DNA of 60,344 nucleotides from Mucilaginibacter polytrichastri (GCF_001911425.1 NZ_MPPL01000001.1:2684794-2745137); one strand, 5' to 3'; positions 1 through 9,389 are shown, numbered from the stretch's first letter. Numbers and translations: made by a program. The notes: generated by a model from the sequence alone, not told the origin.

Positions 1-2
1 CC

Positions 3-797
3 GACAACTCTTTACAGACTCTGACGGCTCAATTTCCTGATGTTATTTACCTCGATAATAAAGAGAACCTGGGTTTTGCCGAAGGGAATAACCGTGGCTT
101 ACGGTATAGCATTGAAAAAGGACATGAGTATTCTTTGGTTATTAATACAGATACATTGGTTGATGACGACATAATTACTGCGCTAACCAATCACCTTAAC
201 GGGCACCCCCAGGCCGCGGCCGTACAACCTGCCATTTTCTGGATGCACAACCGCGAAAAATTGTGGAATGGCCCATGTGGTTTTAATGCCTTAATGGGCA
301 TTACCTACTCCAAAACGCAGGATAGTGTACAAGAGCTCACCGGCTTTTTAAAGGTAGACTGGGTTACCGGTTGCTGTACCCTTTTTAGAAACAGTGCGCT
401 AAAAAATGCAGGCTTGTTTAACAAGAAGTTTTTTTTGTACTACGAGGATGTAGAACTATCGTACCGTTTACGCGGTTGTGGTTACGAAGTACATTACCTG
501 CCTGCCAGTAAAATGTATCACGAGGCAGGCATGTCGGGCAAGGCTAAAGTTGAAAATGAGGAAGGCTTTCTGAATCCTTTTATACACTATTATACCAGCC
601 GAAATCATATCTGGTTTTTAAGGCGATATGGCAAACCTTTATTTTATCCGATTAACTTTATTTATAATGCAGGCTATTATGTAGCATTGCTTAGCTACCT
701 TAAACTGCGTGGCCGCAACAAAAAGGTATCGTTATTATTAAAGGGAATAAAAGAAGGACTTTTAACGCCTCAAACCTTAATTTGGCCTAATAACTAA
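3..797 (+). CDS. Family 2 glycosyltransferase (5' truncated)
   Basis: The reading frame is open from base 3, so the gene begins outside the window; the TTG at 135 is internal. The visible 264 residues carry the motif NLGFAEGNNRG and, soon after, the DxD-type metal/nucleotide motif in VINTDTL. Further on come YYEDVELSYRLRGCGY and HEAGMSGK, the pattern of GT2 rhamnosyltransferase-like enzymes. It should move a sugar from a nucleotide donor to a lipid-linked repeat unit at the inner face of the cytoplasmic membrane. The donor and acceptor cannot be read from sequence. The polymerase gene follows after 18 bases, so the two are probably co-transcribed. Confidence 0.85.
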   Translation, partial: DNSLQTLTAQFPDVIYLDNKENLGFAEGNNRGLRYSIEKGHEYSLVINTDTLVDDDIITALTNHLNGHPQAAAVQPAIFWMHNREKLWNGPCGFNALMGITYSKTQDSVQELTGFLKVDWVTGCCTLFRNSALKNAGLFNKKFFLYYEDVELSYRLRGCGYEVHYLPASKMYHEAGMSGKAKVENEEGFLNPFIHYYTSRNHIWFLRRYGKPLFYPINFIYNAGYYVALLSYLKLRGRNKKVSLLLKGIKEGLLTPQTLIWPNN

Positions 798-815
798 AGC
801 GAGCTATATTTAACG

Positions 816-2207
816 ATGTTTATTTTTCCACTCATATTTCTTTCTTCTTTTATTATAGCTATAAAAGAAATCATTAAGGGAAATAAACAGGGCTTCATGC
901 TGTTTCTCATATTCGGCATGTCTATTTATACCACGGCCATGTCGGTATCCTTTTTATATGGGTTGAAAGATGTGATCCATGTTTTCCAGTTTTTTAAAGA
1001 AGCGCTGGTTTTAAGCCTGCTTGGCATCAGCATATATACTTTAAAGGCCCGCCCCAAATTTGGCTTAATTGATTATTTGATATTTGGCTACCTGGCTTAC
1101 ACCATGCTATATGCCATACTGCCCATTGGCGAGCAAAGTTTTTTTGAACGCCTTATTGCGCTGAAAAGTATGGCGTTTTACATTGTGGTATACTTTACGG
1201 GCCGGTTGTTTGACATCCGTAAAATATACGTTAACAAATACTTTAATTACATTGCTTTACTAACTATAGCTGCGGGCGCTATCACTTTTTTCGAAAGGTT
1301 GTTTAACCTAAACCTGCAATCCATCAGCGGCTATGCCGACTATGTTTACTACTTCTTTAATTTTGAACCCAGCGGCAATTATGGGCTAAGCTGGACGTTT
1401 GAATCTGAAGGCGGATACAAACGTTTCGGCAGTTTCTTTGATAACCCACTGGAGCATGCAGCCGCTACCCTATTAGCCTTATCTGTAATTATAGCCCTTT
1501 ATACGCGCGACGATAATAAGTTTAAACCCAACACCACCGGCCTGCTGGCTTTGGGCGCATCATTACTCTCTATTACGTTTGCGTTTTCGCGGGCTCCCTT
1601 TATTAGCTATTTTTTTGTAATATATATTTACGCCCTCATCACTAAAAAAACATTTATTACAAAAACCATCCACTACACTATTTTAGCCGGCGTTTGCTAT
1701 GTAGCCTACATTATTAGCACCTGGGGCAATAAAGTAGATGGTATTATGGAGGTAATTATTAACACGATAGATTTTAGTAACCCATCAAGCATTGGGCACC
1801 TGGTGGCATGGGTAGATGGTATTAATGCCATGATACAACATCCCTTTGGGCTTGGCCTTGGTGCATCGGGCCGTGTTGCAGGTACATTGGGCGAAACCGT
1901 TGGTGGCGAAAACCAGTTTATTATTATAGGTGTACAGGGCGGCATAATAGCACTTACGTTGTACCTGGCTATCTATATTACCTTTATTAAACAAGGCCTT
2001 AAATGGCTAAACCTATTAAAAGGCAAAGAGCGAAAAATATGCCTGGCCGTATTATTAATGAAGATTGGCTTTTTAATTCCCATGTTTACATCAGAAGTTG
2101 AATCATCTTCTTATATTTCATATATGAACTGGTTTTTATCCGGTTTATTTATTGCAACCATTATGCAGCACACTGCACCCGAAACTACTTTGGCCCATGA
2201 TCATTGA
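816..2207 (+). CDS. O-antigen/capsule polymerase (Wzy-like, O-antigen ligase superfamily)
   Basis: This 463-residue protein is almost entirely hydrophobic, with about ten to twelve predicted membrane spans. In the last third, a loop with HPFGLGLGASGR followed by ENQFIIIGVQGG is typical of the Wzy_C/O-antigen ligase superfamily. Such proteins join lipid-linked oligosaccharide units on the periplasmic side of the inner membrane. A polymerase is favoured over a ligase because of the surrounding glycosyltransferase, acyltransferase and exporter genes. The end overlaps the next gene's chosen start by 11 bases, which suggests translational coupling. Confidence 0.75.
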   Translation: MFIFPLIFLSSFIIAIKEIIKGNKQGFMLFLIFGMSIYTTAMSVSFLYGLKDVIHVFQFFKEALVLSLLGISIYTLKARPKFGLIDYLIFGYLAYTMLYAILPIGEQSFFERLIALKSMAFYIVVYFTGRLFDIRKIYVNKYFNYIALLTIAAGAITFFERLFNLNLQSISGYADYVYYFFNFEPSGNYGLSWTFESEGGYKRFGSFFDNPLEHAAATLLALSVIIALYTRDDNKFKPNTTGLLALGASLLSITFAFSRAPFISYFFVIYIYALITKKTFITKTIHYTILAGVCYVAYIISTWGNKVDGIMEVIINTIDFSNPSSIGHLVAWVDGINAMIQHPFGLGLGASGRVAGTLGETVGGENQFIIIGVQGGIIALTLYLAIYITFIKQGLKWLNLLKGKERKICLAVLLMKIGFLIPMFTSEVESSSYISYMNWFLSGLFIATIMQHTAPETTLAHDH

Positions 2208-2898
2208 GAACATCATAAGAAAGTTAAAGGGCAACCCCGATTATAAGTGGGACAGCGCCTACTCAGTAAGAGATCTCGCTGTTATAACCTCCATCAGGGC
2301 AATGCAGGTTATACGCGGCTTATGGCTCAAGTTATTTTTTAAGCAATCGGCTGGTTTATTATTTATTGGCAGCCGGGTAAAAGTACGCCATGCCTACCAG
2401 ATCACAGCAGGTAAAAACCTGATACTGGAAGATAATGTAAGCCTCAACGCCTTATCATTTGATGGCGTACATTTTGGCGACCATGTATCTATCGGCAGAA
2501 ACTCTACCTTATTTGGTACCGGCATTATATCAAACAAAGGCAAAGGAATTAGAATAGGTAACCGCACGGGCATCAATACCGGGGCCTACCTGGCCGGCCA
2601 GGGCGGTATTACCATCGGCGACGATGTAATAACAGGCCCCAACCTGCAAATTTTTTCAGAGAACCACGTTTTTGCAGATCTGCACCAGATTATTAAGGAG
2701 CAACCACTAACGCGCATAGGCGTTAGTATTGGCAACAACTGCTGGATTGGCGGTGGGGTAACCATTTTAGATGGCGTTACCATTGGCAATGGCTGCGTAA
2801 TAGCCGCAGGCAGCGTGATAACCAAATCTGTACCCGATAATTCAATTGTAGCCGGCGTACCGGCCAAGGTAATACGTAACAGAGCAGACCAGGTGTAA
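2197..2898 (+). CDS. Left-handed beta-helix (hexapeptide repeat) acyltransferase
   Basis: The 233-residue product starts MIIENIIRKLKG. An ATG at 2152 in the same frame would overlap the polymerase by 56 bases, so 2197 (11-base overlap) is preferred. Isoleucine-rich hexapeptide turns run from about residue 60 to the end, with IGNNCWIGGGVTILDGVTIG and the closing AAGSVITKSVPDNSIVAGVPAKVI. This ending is typical of the WbbJ/maltose-acetyltransferase-like group. The likely role is O-acetylation of a sugar in the exported polymer using acetyl-CoA. The stop codon overlaps the next ATG (TAATG), indicating coupling. Confidence 0.8.
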   Translation: MIIENIIRKLKGNPDYKWDSAYSVRDLAVITSIRAMQVIRGLWLKLFFKQSAGLLFIGSRVKVRHAYQITAGKNLILEDNVSLNALSFDGVHFGDHVSIGRNSTLFGTGIISNKGKGIRIGNRTGINTGAYLAGQGGITIGDDVITGPNLQIFSENHVFADLHQIIKEQPLTRIGVSIGNNCWIGGGVTILDGVTIGNGCVIAAGSVITKSVPDNSIVAGVPAKVIRNRADQV

Positions 2899-4025
2899 TG
2901 GCTAAACCGCTAATTATAGGTATTGATATCCGCGACCTTAGGGTGGCCCAAACAGGTACCAAAACTTACCTTGAAGAGTTATGCGCAGAGTTTAAACGTA
3001 TGGAAAGTGCAGATCTAAAATTTCATTTTTTAGATGTTTCCATCCCTGTATATACCGGTAAACAGAAACTATTAAAGTGGATAGAGCATTTCAGATACCA
3101 ATTGTGGAAACAGCTAATTTTACCGGTAAAAGCAGCCCTCAAAGGGTGTGACGTTTTATTCTGTACCGATAATTTTGCACCCATCATTCATTTAGGATAC
3201 CAAACTATCCCGGTATTTCACGATGCTTTCTTTTTTGAAAACCCGGAACATTACGGCAAACTTTGGCTATGGTTATACCACCAAACAGCTATCCCGGCGG
3301 CAAAACGGGCGGCTTTTGTGGTTACACCTACTGCATATTCCCAAAAGCAAATTAACCATTACACGCACATTTCTTTAAATAAACTGGTGGTTATCCCAGA
3401 GGGGCCTAAGTCATTAGTTAAGATTGAAGCAGGCCATTCATCAGCAATAACAGATCGTTTTGAACTAACGGGTGGCAATTACCTGTTGCATGTAGGCTCT
3501 ATGTATAAGCGCAAAAATATCCCGGCACTGATCCGCGCGTTTCGTAAAGTTAAAGATACAGGGTATCCCGATCTTAAATTGGTACTGGCAGGTTCTCCCC
3601 CGTCAAAAACACTGGGTAATGATTTTGACATCATTCAGCAAGCGGTTGAAGAAACTGGGCTAAAACATGATATTGTATTTACAGGCTATTTATCTGATAC
3701 CGAACTGGCCGAAATTTATCACCACGCACTGCTTTATGTTTTTCCTTCTGTAAACGAAGGCTTTGGCATACCGGTACTAGAGGCCTTTAAATATGATGTG
3801 CCGGTACTTGTAGCCAATAATACCTGCCTGCCCGAAGTTGGCGGCGATGCGGTTATAACTTTCGATCCTTTTAACCTTGATGACATAGCCAATCAAATTA
3901 AAATGGTACTTAATGACAAAGAGCTTCAACAACAAATGATAGCCAAAGGACGCAAAAGGCTGCAACTATTCTCGTGGAAAAGCGCAGCCGAACAATTGGT
4001 TGAACTATTTAAAAAAGCGGTATAA
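2898..4025 (+). CDS. Family 4 glycosyltransferase (GT-B fold)
   Basis: The 375-residue protein has a two-domain GT-B layout. The C-terminal half contains YLLHVGSMYKRKNIPALIRA, the donor-domain entry motif, and PSVNEGFGIPVLEAF, which holds an intact EX7E motif. These features are diagnostic of GT4 retaining enzymes. It is cytoplasmic or membrane-peripheral and should extend the lipid-linked repeat unit. It is the last gene of the leading plus-strand block, coupled to the acyltransferase upstream. It ends one base before the 3' end of the convergent gene that stops at 4027. Confidence 0.85.
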   Translation: MAKPLIIGIDIRDLRVAQTGTKTYLEELCAEFKRMESADLKFHFLDVSIPVYTGKQKLLKWIEHFRYQLWKQLILPVKAALKGCDVLFCTDNFAPIIHLGYQTIPVFHDAFFFENPEHYGKLWLWLYHQTAIPAAKRAAFVVTPTAYSQKQINHYTHISLNKLVVIPEGPKSLVKIEAGHSSAITDRFELTGGNYLLHVGSMYKRKNIPALIRAFRKVKDTGYPDLKLVLAGSPPSKTLGNDFDIIQQAVEETGLKHDIVFTGYLSDTELAEIYHHALLYVFPSVNEGFGIPVLEAFKYDVPVLVANNTCLPEVGGDAVITFDPFNLDDIANQIKMVLNDKELQQQMIAKGRKRLQLFSWKSAAEQLVELFKKAV

Positions 4026-4026
4026 T

Positions 4027-5127
4027 CTATTCTGAAAAAATGCGGACGTGCTCTTCGGCAACCATGTCCCAGTTAAAAACACTTAATGCACGGTACTGTG
4101 CTTTCTCTGCCAGGGCCAGCATTTCCGGATAGTGCGTTTCACAGTAATTGATCTCTTCTGTAAGCGATTGGATATTGCCCTTTTTAAAGGCGCGTGCGGT
4201 ATCCTGCACTACGTAGATATTCTCTTCAATATCGCTCACAATCAATGGCACATTAAGGCCCATTACGGTTAAAACCACAGGCGATAGCCCTTCCACATCA
4301 GATGGCTGGATATAGCAATAGGCATTTAACATCAGGGTATTTACCTCATCGCCATAAATGTAACCGGGAAAAATGATGCTGTCGTCTCCCAAGTCAAAGA
4401 TCTGCTGCTCGTATGGCGATGGATTGGGTGAACCACCTATTAATACCAGTTTTTTATCAGAATGGGATTTTTTGAATCCGGGGATTAAATAATGCAGGCC
4501 TTTATCGGGGATAAAGCGGCCTACAAATAAATAGTAATCGCCTTTTTTAAGTTTAAGCCTGTCCAACACATCAGTACTACCATTTCCGGGTTCTACCTCG
4601 CTGCCAAAGGGAATAAAGCGATATTCTTTTTTAAAGCGGTCTTCAAACAGCTTTTTGGCTATTACATTATCAAATATAATCTGGTTGGGTACATGGGCAG
4701 TTATATAGGCCGAAATTTTAAGATATAATTTACCATACCATGGCCATTTATCACGCTTCCAGTCTACACCATCCTGGCTAATAAACACCTTTTTGCCGAA
4801 TAAGCGAAGTGGCAATGCCCAGATACTGTTACCACCATTTTGGATGTGAACAATATCGGCCGTATTTTTAAAGATGATATCACAGGTGCATTTAAAAGAA
4901 TGTAGTAAAGTATCAAAGCCAGCCTTACGAACAGTTTTAATATTTTTAATTTTTACACCTTTATAATTGTCTATATCAACAAATACATCCGGGTATCGTC
5001 TGTTATAAGCAACAACACTATGTCCTAATTTTACTAATCGCGGAAAAAGTTCCATTGCAAACTTATCAGCACCGGCAGCCCCTTTTGTAGGCGGGATGGT
5101 ACGAAATCCAAAAGCAGCAATGCGCAT
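4027..5127 (-). CDS. Family 4 glycosyltransferase with an altered EX7E motif
   Basis: The 366-residue GT-B protein begins MRIAAFGFRTIPPTKGAAGA, a glycine-rich first loop. It contains YLFVGRFIPDKGLHYLIPGF, the donor-domain motif of GT4 enzymes. In the usual EX7E position the sequence reads E279-GLSPVVL-T287, so the second glutamate is replaced by threonine. Other GT4 enzymes in this window keep both acids. It may still be active, because the second Glu mainly contacts the donor ribose, but this is inference. It lies one base downstream of the RmlD-like gene and forms a two-gene minus-strand unit embedded in an otherwise plus-strand locus. Confidence 0.8.
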   Translation of the reverse strand: MRIAAFGFRTIPPTKGAAGADKFAMELFPRLVKLGHSVVAYNRRYPDVFVDIDNYKGVKIKNIKTVRKAGFDTLLHSFKCTCDIIFKNTADIVHIQNGGNSIWALPLRLFGKKVFISQDGVDWKRDKWPWYGKLYLKISAYITAHVPNQIIFDNVIAKKLFEDRFKKEYRFIPFGSEVEPGNGSTDVLDRLKLKKGDYYLFVGRFIPDKGLHYLIPGFKKSHSDKKLVLIGGSPNPSPYEQQIFDLGDDSIIFPGYIYGDEVNTLMLNAYCYIQPSDVEGLSPVVLTVMGLNVPLIVSDIEENIYVVQDTARAFKKGNIQSLTEEINYCETHYPEMLALAEKAQYRALSVFNWDMVAEEHVRIFSE

Positions 5128-5128
5128 T

Positions 5129-6082
5129 TTATACAGCAGGCTTAAGCGTTATTCCGTCTTCTTTAACTGTGTAAATATTTTCGGCCAAATAATCTGTGTA
5201 GTAATCTGCAATATATTCTTCTAACGCTACCTTCCAGTCGCGCATAATATTCATTTTCCTAAGCTCAAGTTTTTTATTGATCAGGCGTTCTGAAGGCGGG
5301 CGTGGTGCAAAATAAGTATCCTTAAAGTAATCAGATGATACTTCATGAAAAGTTACTTCATCCTGCATGCCAAGTATGTTTACAATATGTTCTGCAACAT
5401 CGCGTCTGCTGGTTTCGCCCCTGCAAACCAGGTTATAAAGTCCCCAGTATTCTTTTTCTATCAGCAGTTTTACATTTTTAGCAAAATCTACTGTAAAGGT
5501 TGGTGTACCATCTTTATCATTTACAATGTGTAAGTCTCTTTTACCACTTACTAATTGTTTAATAATCTTGCTGATAAATTTCTTATCTTTTTTGGGGCCG
5601 CCACCCATCATCCAGCCGGCACGGCAAATGATGTATTTTTTAGCGTTTTCGCGCACATAACGCTCTCCCATGTATTTAGAGCGCGCATAATGACCAAGTG
5701 GATTGGGTTCATCCCAGTCATCATAGTAATCTTTTTTGCCATCAAAAATACCTGCTGTACTAATATATAGCATAGGTATATTTAAATTATTGGCCAGTAA
5801 TACAGCGTTTTCTACCGACGTGGTGTTGGTTAGATAAGTGTCATCTACATTCATCTCGCACTCTTCGAGATCTGTAAGTGCACCTAAATGAAAAAGATAA
5901 TCCGGTTTAAAGTTCTCTACATCACTCTTGTACCTTTCAAAATCGCGAAAGTCCAGAAAATCTATCCACTCTTCGTTTACATCCTTATCTGTACATCTGA
6001 TCTCATATTCATTTTTAAAAATTCGGTAAAAGGCTTCACCAAGCATCCCACCGGCACCGGCGATATAAATTTTTTTCTTCAT
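5129..6082 (-). CDS. NAD(P)-dependent sugar-nucleotide reductase/epimerase (RmlD-like extended SDR)
   Basis: The 317-residue protein opens with IYIAGAGGMLGEAF, a Rossmann GxxGxxG nucleotide-binding loop. It has the catalytic-type YARSKYMGE (YxxxK) and TSTAGIFDG-like strand motifs around residues 105-140, written here as ISTAGIFDGKKDYYDDWDEP. This resembles dTDP-4-dehydrorhamnose reductases (RmlD) and related NDP-sugar SDRs. The exact substrate is unclear because no rmlA/B/C genes are visible. The ATG at 6082 is the natural start. It probably supplies or modifies a nucleotide sugar for the adjacent glycosyltransferases. Confidence 0.75.
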   Translation of the reverse strand: MKKKIYIAGAGGMLGEAFYRIFKNEYEIRCTDKDVNEEWIDFLDFRDFERYKSDVENFKPDYLFHLGALTDLEECEMNVDDTYLTNTTSVENAVLLANNLNIPMLYISTAGIFDGKKDYYDDWDEPNPLGHYARSKYMGERYVRENAKKYIICRAGWMMGGGPKKDKKFISKIIKQLVSGKRDLHIVNDKDGTPTFTVDFAKNVKLLIEKEYWGLYNLVCRGETSRRDVAEHIVNILGMQDEVTFHEVSSDYFKDTYFAPRPPSERLINKKLELRKMNIMRDWKVALEEYIADYYTDYLAENIYTVKEDGITLKPAV

Positions 6083-6465
6083 TATGTATTTTCATGCCGT
6101 CAAATTAAATTTACATCTAACGGCGGGTAGTATTGTAGTTATACTTTAGAACAAAATCCAAAAATAGCCTTTTTAAGTTCATAAACAATGACAAATTATT
6201 TATCAATTGAATTTCAGAGCTTAAAATACAAAATATGCAATATTGATCTATTATAATACTAAAACATTATAGAATTCAAAAAGTTTGGTTTAATACTGGC
6301 ATCTTTGCACATATTAATACAACAATAATAAGCAGAAATTGTGCCATTTTTCAACTTAGTGCATTAATTCATTATCGTCATTTTCAATTTGAGGTAATAA
6401 AATTTAAATATTTAACTTTGGCCTTTTTCCTACTTTAATTTTAGGAGACAGGTATTATTAATAAA
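6083..6465. other. Divergent intergenic region (383 bp)
   Basis: No convincing coding sequence was seen on either strand. The AT-rich segment separates divergent genes and must hold promoters for both. A good plus-strand promoter match is listed separately at 6389-6420. On the minus strand no clear TTG/TAnnTTTG pair was found; a CAAATTAA at 6101-6108 is a one-mismatch -7 candidate without a properly spaced partner. Confidence 0.6.
6389..6420 (+). promoter_or_regulatory. Bacteroidota-type promoter for the glycosyltransferase at 6466
   Basis: A TTG at 6389-6391 is followed, after 21 bases, by an exact TAnnTTTG (TAACTTTG, 6413-6420). This matches the Bacteroidota housekeeping sigma consensus TTG-n(17-23)-TAnnTTTG. 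Transcription would begin near 6427, giving a leader of about 40 bases before the ATG at 6466. Confidence 0.6.
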
Positions 6466-7560
6466 ATGAGAGTAGCATTTATTACAAGACTAAACTTATA
6501 TACTATAGCCGGAGGAGATACCGTACAAATTGAACAAACAGCACGACAGTTAATAAACCTTGGCGTTGAAGTTGACATTCTTCGATCTATAGATGTAATA
6601 CCTTACGAGAAATACGATCTGCTTCATTTTTTTGGCATACCACGCCCCGGCGATATGGTACATCACAGCAAATTGGCTAATAAGCCATTTGTGGTATCTA
6701 CGATACATTGCACCTACGGCGAATATTATAAGTACAACAGAAAAGGACTGGGAGCTATTTTTGCAAACCTGTCTGCAGATAGTATGGAGTATTTTAAAAC
6801 GATAGCCCGGTGGCTTGTAGGTAAAGATCATCGCCCCAGCCTCAATTACTTTTTAACCGGCCAACGCAGAAGTATCATCGAAGTTTTAAAAACTGCAGAC
6901 TTTATTCTACCTAATTCGCAATCAGAACTGGATAGGTTGAAGGAGATTTATACCGATAAAGTTAAATCGGTAATTGTTACCAATGGCATTAACCCTGAAA
7001 AGTTTCCTTACAATCCTGCTATACAGAAAGATGATAACCTGGTAATTTGTGTCGGCCGTATTGAGAACCGCAAAAACCAGCTTAACCTTATTAAGGCCTT
7101 AAATAACACAACATTTAAACTTGTTTTAATTGGTGCTCCGTCGGCCAATCAAAATGATTATTATCAACAGTGTCGCGAAGCGGCGGGCCCTAACGTAACC
7201 TTCTTAAACAGGATACCGCATGACGAATTGGTAAATTATTATCAATTAGCTAAAACACATGTACTGGCAAGTTGGTTTGAGACCACAGGATTGAGTTCGC
7301 TGGAGGCAGCTATTATGCGGTGCAATATTGTAATAACCGAAAAAGGCGATACACGCGAATATTTTGGAGATGATGCTTTTTATTGCGATCCGGAAAATCC
7401 CGAAAGTATCAGAGCAGCTGTTGAAAAGGCTGGTAAGGCAACATTTAATGAAGCCCTTGCAGAAAAAATAGTAATATCACACACCTGGAAAATGGCCGCA
7501 CAACAAACGCTGGAAGCATATCGTTTATTAGCAGAACCAAATATTGGTGCTACGATATAA
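6466..7560 (+). CDS. Family 4 glycosyltransferase
   Basis: The 364-residue GT-B protein begins MRVAFITRLNLYTIAGGDTV, with the glycine-rich acceptor-domain loop. It carries NGINPEKFPY and VICVGRIENRKNQLNLIKAL in the donor domain. The EX7E motif is intact in WFETTGLSSLEAAIM. It should add a sugar from a nucleotide donor to a growing polysaccharide unit at the cytoplasmic face of the membrane. It heads the plus-strand block that continues to the exporter genes, behind a good promoter match, and is separated from the Wzi-like gene by 127 bases. Confidence 0.85.
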   Translation: MRVAFITRLNLYTIAGGDTVQIEQTARQLINLGVEVDILRSIDVIPYEKYDLLHFFGIPRPGDMVHHSKLANKPFVVSTIHCTYGEYYKYNRKGLGAIFANLSADSMEYFKTIARWLVGKDHRPSLNYFLTGQRRSIIEVLKTADFILPNSQSELDRLKEIYTDKVKSVIVTNGINPEKFPYNPAIQKDDNLVICVGRIENRKNQLNLIKALNNTTFKLVLIGAPSANQNDYYQQCREAAGPNVTFLNRIPHDELVNYYQLAKTHVLASWFETTGLSSLEAAIMRCNIVITEKGDTREYFGDDAFYCDPENPESIRAAVEKAGKATFNEALAEKIVISHTWKMAAQQTLEAYRLLAEPNIGATI

Positions 7561-7630
7561 TTTTGATAAAAAAGCCGTTTTAGCATAAATCATATTGATA
7601 AATTATCCATTAACCAGCATCTAAAATACA

Positions 7631-7660
7631 TTGCTAATTAATAAACTTATACCAGCTTTG
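7631..7660 (+). promoter_or_regulatory. Possible promoter upstream of the Wzi-like gene at 7688
   Basis: A TTG (7631-7633) and a 19-base spacer precede CAGCTTTG (7653-7660), one mismatch from TAnnTTTG. The predicted start near 7667 leaves about 20 bases before the ATG. A 12-base perfect palindrome, GTAAAGCTTTAC (7660-7671), overlaps the expected start point and could be an operator or chance. Confidence 0.4.
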
Positions 7661-7687
7661 TAAAGCTTTACCTCTACCCAATAAATA

Positions 7688-9337
7688 ATGAAATACATTT
7701 ACCTTGTACCAATATTATTAATCTTACTTACCTGCGATTTAAAAAGCGAAGCGCAGGTTGTGTATGAAAACCCCAACCACCCCGTATACCAGTTTTTGGC
7801 CAGGCAGGCACAAAAGGGTAAGATTAATTACGACGATCTGATACAACCCATAAGCCGGAAAGAGATTTCCAGCCTGCTACACTATTTACGAGACTCTGTA
7901 ACCACACTTTCGATAACAGAAAAAAAAGAAATTACCTTTTACCTGGGCGAGTACAGCGAATTTGACAGCGACTACAAGGAGAACACCCATTACCTATGGG
8001 GTAAAGACCAATATAATAACCGGGCCTTATTGAACGTAAAAAAGGATGATTTTATATTACGTGCCGACCCTGCCCTTACCTATGAATACACCGGCGGACA
8101 AAATAAAGGGGTATATAAACAAGCTACAGGCATGGCATTTTGGGGCCAGGTAGGCAAGCATTGGAGCTTTCAGGCTTACTTTCAGGATATTAATGAGAGT
8201 GGCAAAGGTGTGGATAGCTTAAAACGCTTTAGCCCCGAAACCGGTATTCAGCGAACCGCTAATCTTAATAACAAATCAACCGCGGTAAATTATAGTGATG
8301 TGCGCGGTAATATTACCTACGCCTGGAATAATGGCGCTATCAGCATTGGTAAAGATCAACTTTTATATGGTTACGGCCAGGAAGGAAGATTAATATTATC
8401 AGACAAGGCTCCATCCTACCCTTATATCAGGCTCGATTATGCGCCTTTAAAATGGCTGCACTTTAACTACAGCCTCGCTTCATTGCAATCGGCAGTGATT
8501 GATTCGGCCCGCAGTTACAATAAAGGCAATGCGCTGTATGGCAATAACCGCGAAATATATGTTTCTAAATATATGGCCTCACACAGCTTAAACTTTTTGC
8601 CTGTTAAAGGCTTAGAAGTAAGCGTGGGCGAATCCATGATCAGCAGCGATCAGTTTGACCCGGCCTACCTGGTACCTGTATTATTTTTTAAAGCGTATGA
8701 CCAATATGCCAGCCGCTATAAAATTACAACAGGCTCTAACGGGCAATTCTTTTTCCAGGTAAGCTCACGTAATCATATCCCTAAAACGCATTTGTACGCT
8801 ACGCTATTTATTGATGAGATCCGTTTAGAAACTGCTTTTGATGCAGCAAAAAGCCGCAATCAGCTTGGCTTTAACATTGGCGCATCAACTACAGATCTGT
8901 TTATACCTTATTTAACTGCCGGCCTGGAGTATACCCGCATTAATCCGTTTGTTTACCAAAACCTGATACCCGCCCAAAGCTACACCAGCCAAACCTATTT
9001 AATTGGCGACTGGATAGGCCAGAATGCCGATAAAGTAATTGCCTGGCTATCTTACAACCCGTTACCACGCTTAATTACAACCGCACAGCTCATGTATGTT
9101 AGAAAAGGAGTTGAAGGCAGCCTGGTTGATCAGTATTTTGCAGAGCCTCAGCCTAAGTTTTTACAACAAGGGCCGGTACAATCGCAAACACAAATATCAC
9201 TGGAGGCCCGGTACGAATTAATACACCGACTGTATTGCCGTTTAGCCTATCAGCACCAAAAAGGTGTAATAGACCCGCAAGTGCAAACATCGGCTGTGCC
9301 CAACCAGGTTAGTCTTGGTGTTTCTTATGGCTTTTAG
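7688..9337 (+). CDS. Outer-membrane beta-barrel, Wzi/RemB-like capsule assembly protein
   Basis: The 549-residue protein has an N-terminal export signal (about residues 1-22, hydrophobic core LVPILLILLTC, ending near EAQ). A long series of alternating aromatic/hydrophobic strands follows and ends in GVSYGF, a terminal aromatic typical of outer-membrane barrels. Sections such as GKDQLLYGYGQEGRLILSD and the stretch with DWIGQNADKVIAWLSYNPLP recall the Wzi capsule-assembly/RemB-like families; this call rests on motif memory and is moderate. Wzi proteins hold exported polysaccharide at the outer membrane. The next gene is the Wza-like exporter, which fits that role. Confidence 0.6.
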   Translation: MKYIYLVPILLILLTCDLKSEAQVVYENPNHPVYQFLARQAQKGKINYDDLIQPISRKEISSLLHYLRDSVTTLSITEKKEITFYLGEYSEFDSDYKENTHYLWGKDQYNNRALLNVKKDDFILRADPALTYEYTGGQNKGVYKQATGMAFWGQVGKHWSFQAYFQDINESGKGVDSLKRFSPETGIQRTANLNNKSTAVNYSDVRGNITYAWNNGAISIGKDQLLYGYGQEGRLILSDKAPSYPYIRLDYAPLKWLHFNYSLASLQSAVIDSARSYNKGNALYGNNREIYVSKYMASHSLNFLPVKGLEVSVGESMISSDQFDPAYLVPVLFFKAYDQYASRYKITTGSNGQFFFQVSSRNHIPKTHLYATLFIDEIRLETAFDAAKSRNQLGFNIGASTTDLFIPYLTAGLEYTRINPFVYQNLIPAQSYTSQTYLIGDWIGQNADKVIAWLSYNPLPRLITTAQLMYVRKGVEGSLVDQYFAEPQPKFLQQGPVQSQTQISLEARYELIHRLYCRLAYQHQKGVIDPQVQTSAVPNQVSLGVSYGF

Positions 9338-9352
9338 ACCAATTTAATAATT

Positions 9353-9360
9353 TATATTTG
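9353..9360 (+). promoter_or_regulatory. Candidate -7 element upstream of the Wza-like exporter
   Basis: TATATTTG matches TAnnTTTG exactly and would place a transcription start near 9367, some 23 bases before the ATG at 9390. No TTG occurs 17-23 bases upstream, so this is only half a promoter match. Confidence 0.35.
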
Positions 9361-9389
9361 TACAATAGGTTTTTCTATTATAATCTTCA

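Noticed and set aside
135..797. TTG at 135 as the start of the first glycosyltransferase
   Set aside because: The frame is open to the window edge, and the upstream residues contain the conserved NLGFAEGNNRG motif, so the gene starts outside.
7660..7671. Palindrome GTAAAGCTTTAC as a definite operator
   Set aside because: Twelve-base palindromes occur by chance in AT-rich DNA, and no regulator gene is adjacent. It is mentioned only within the promoter entry.
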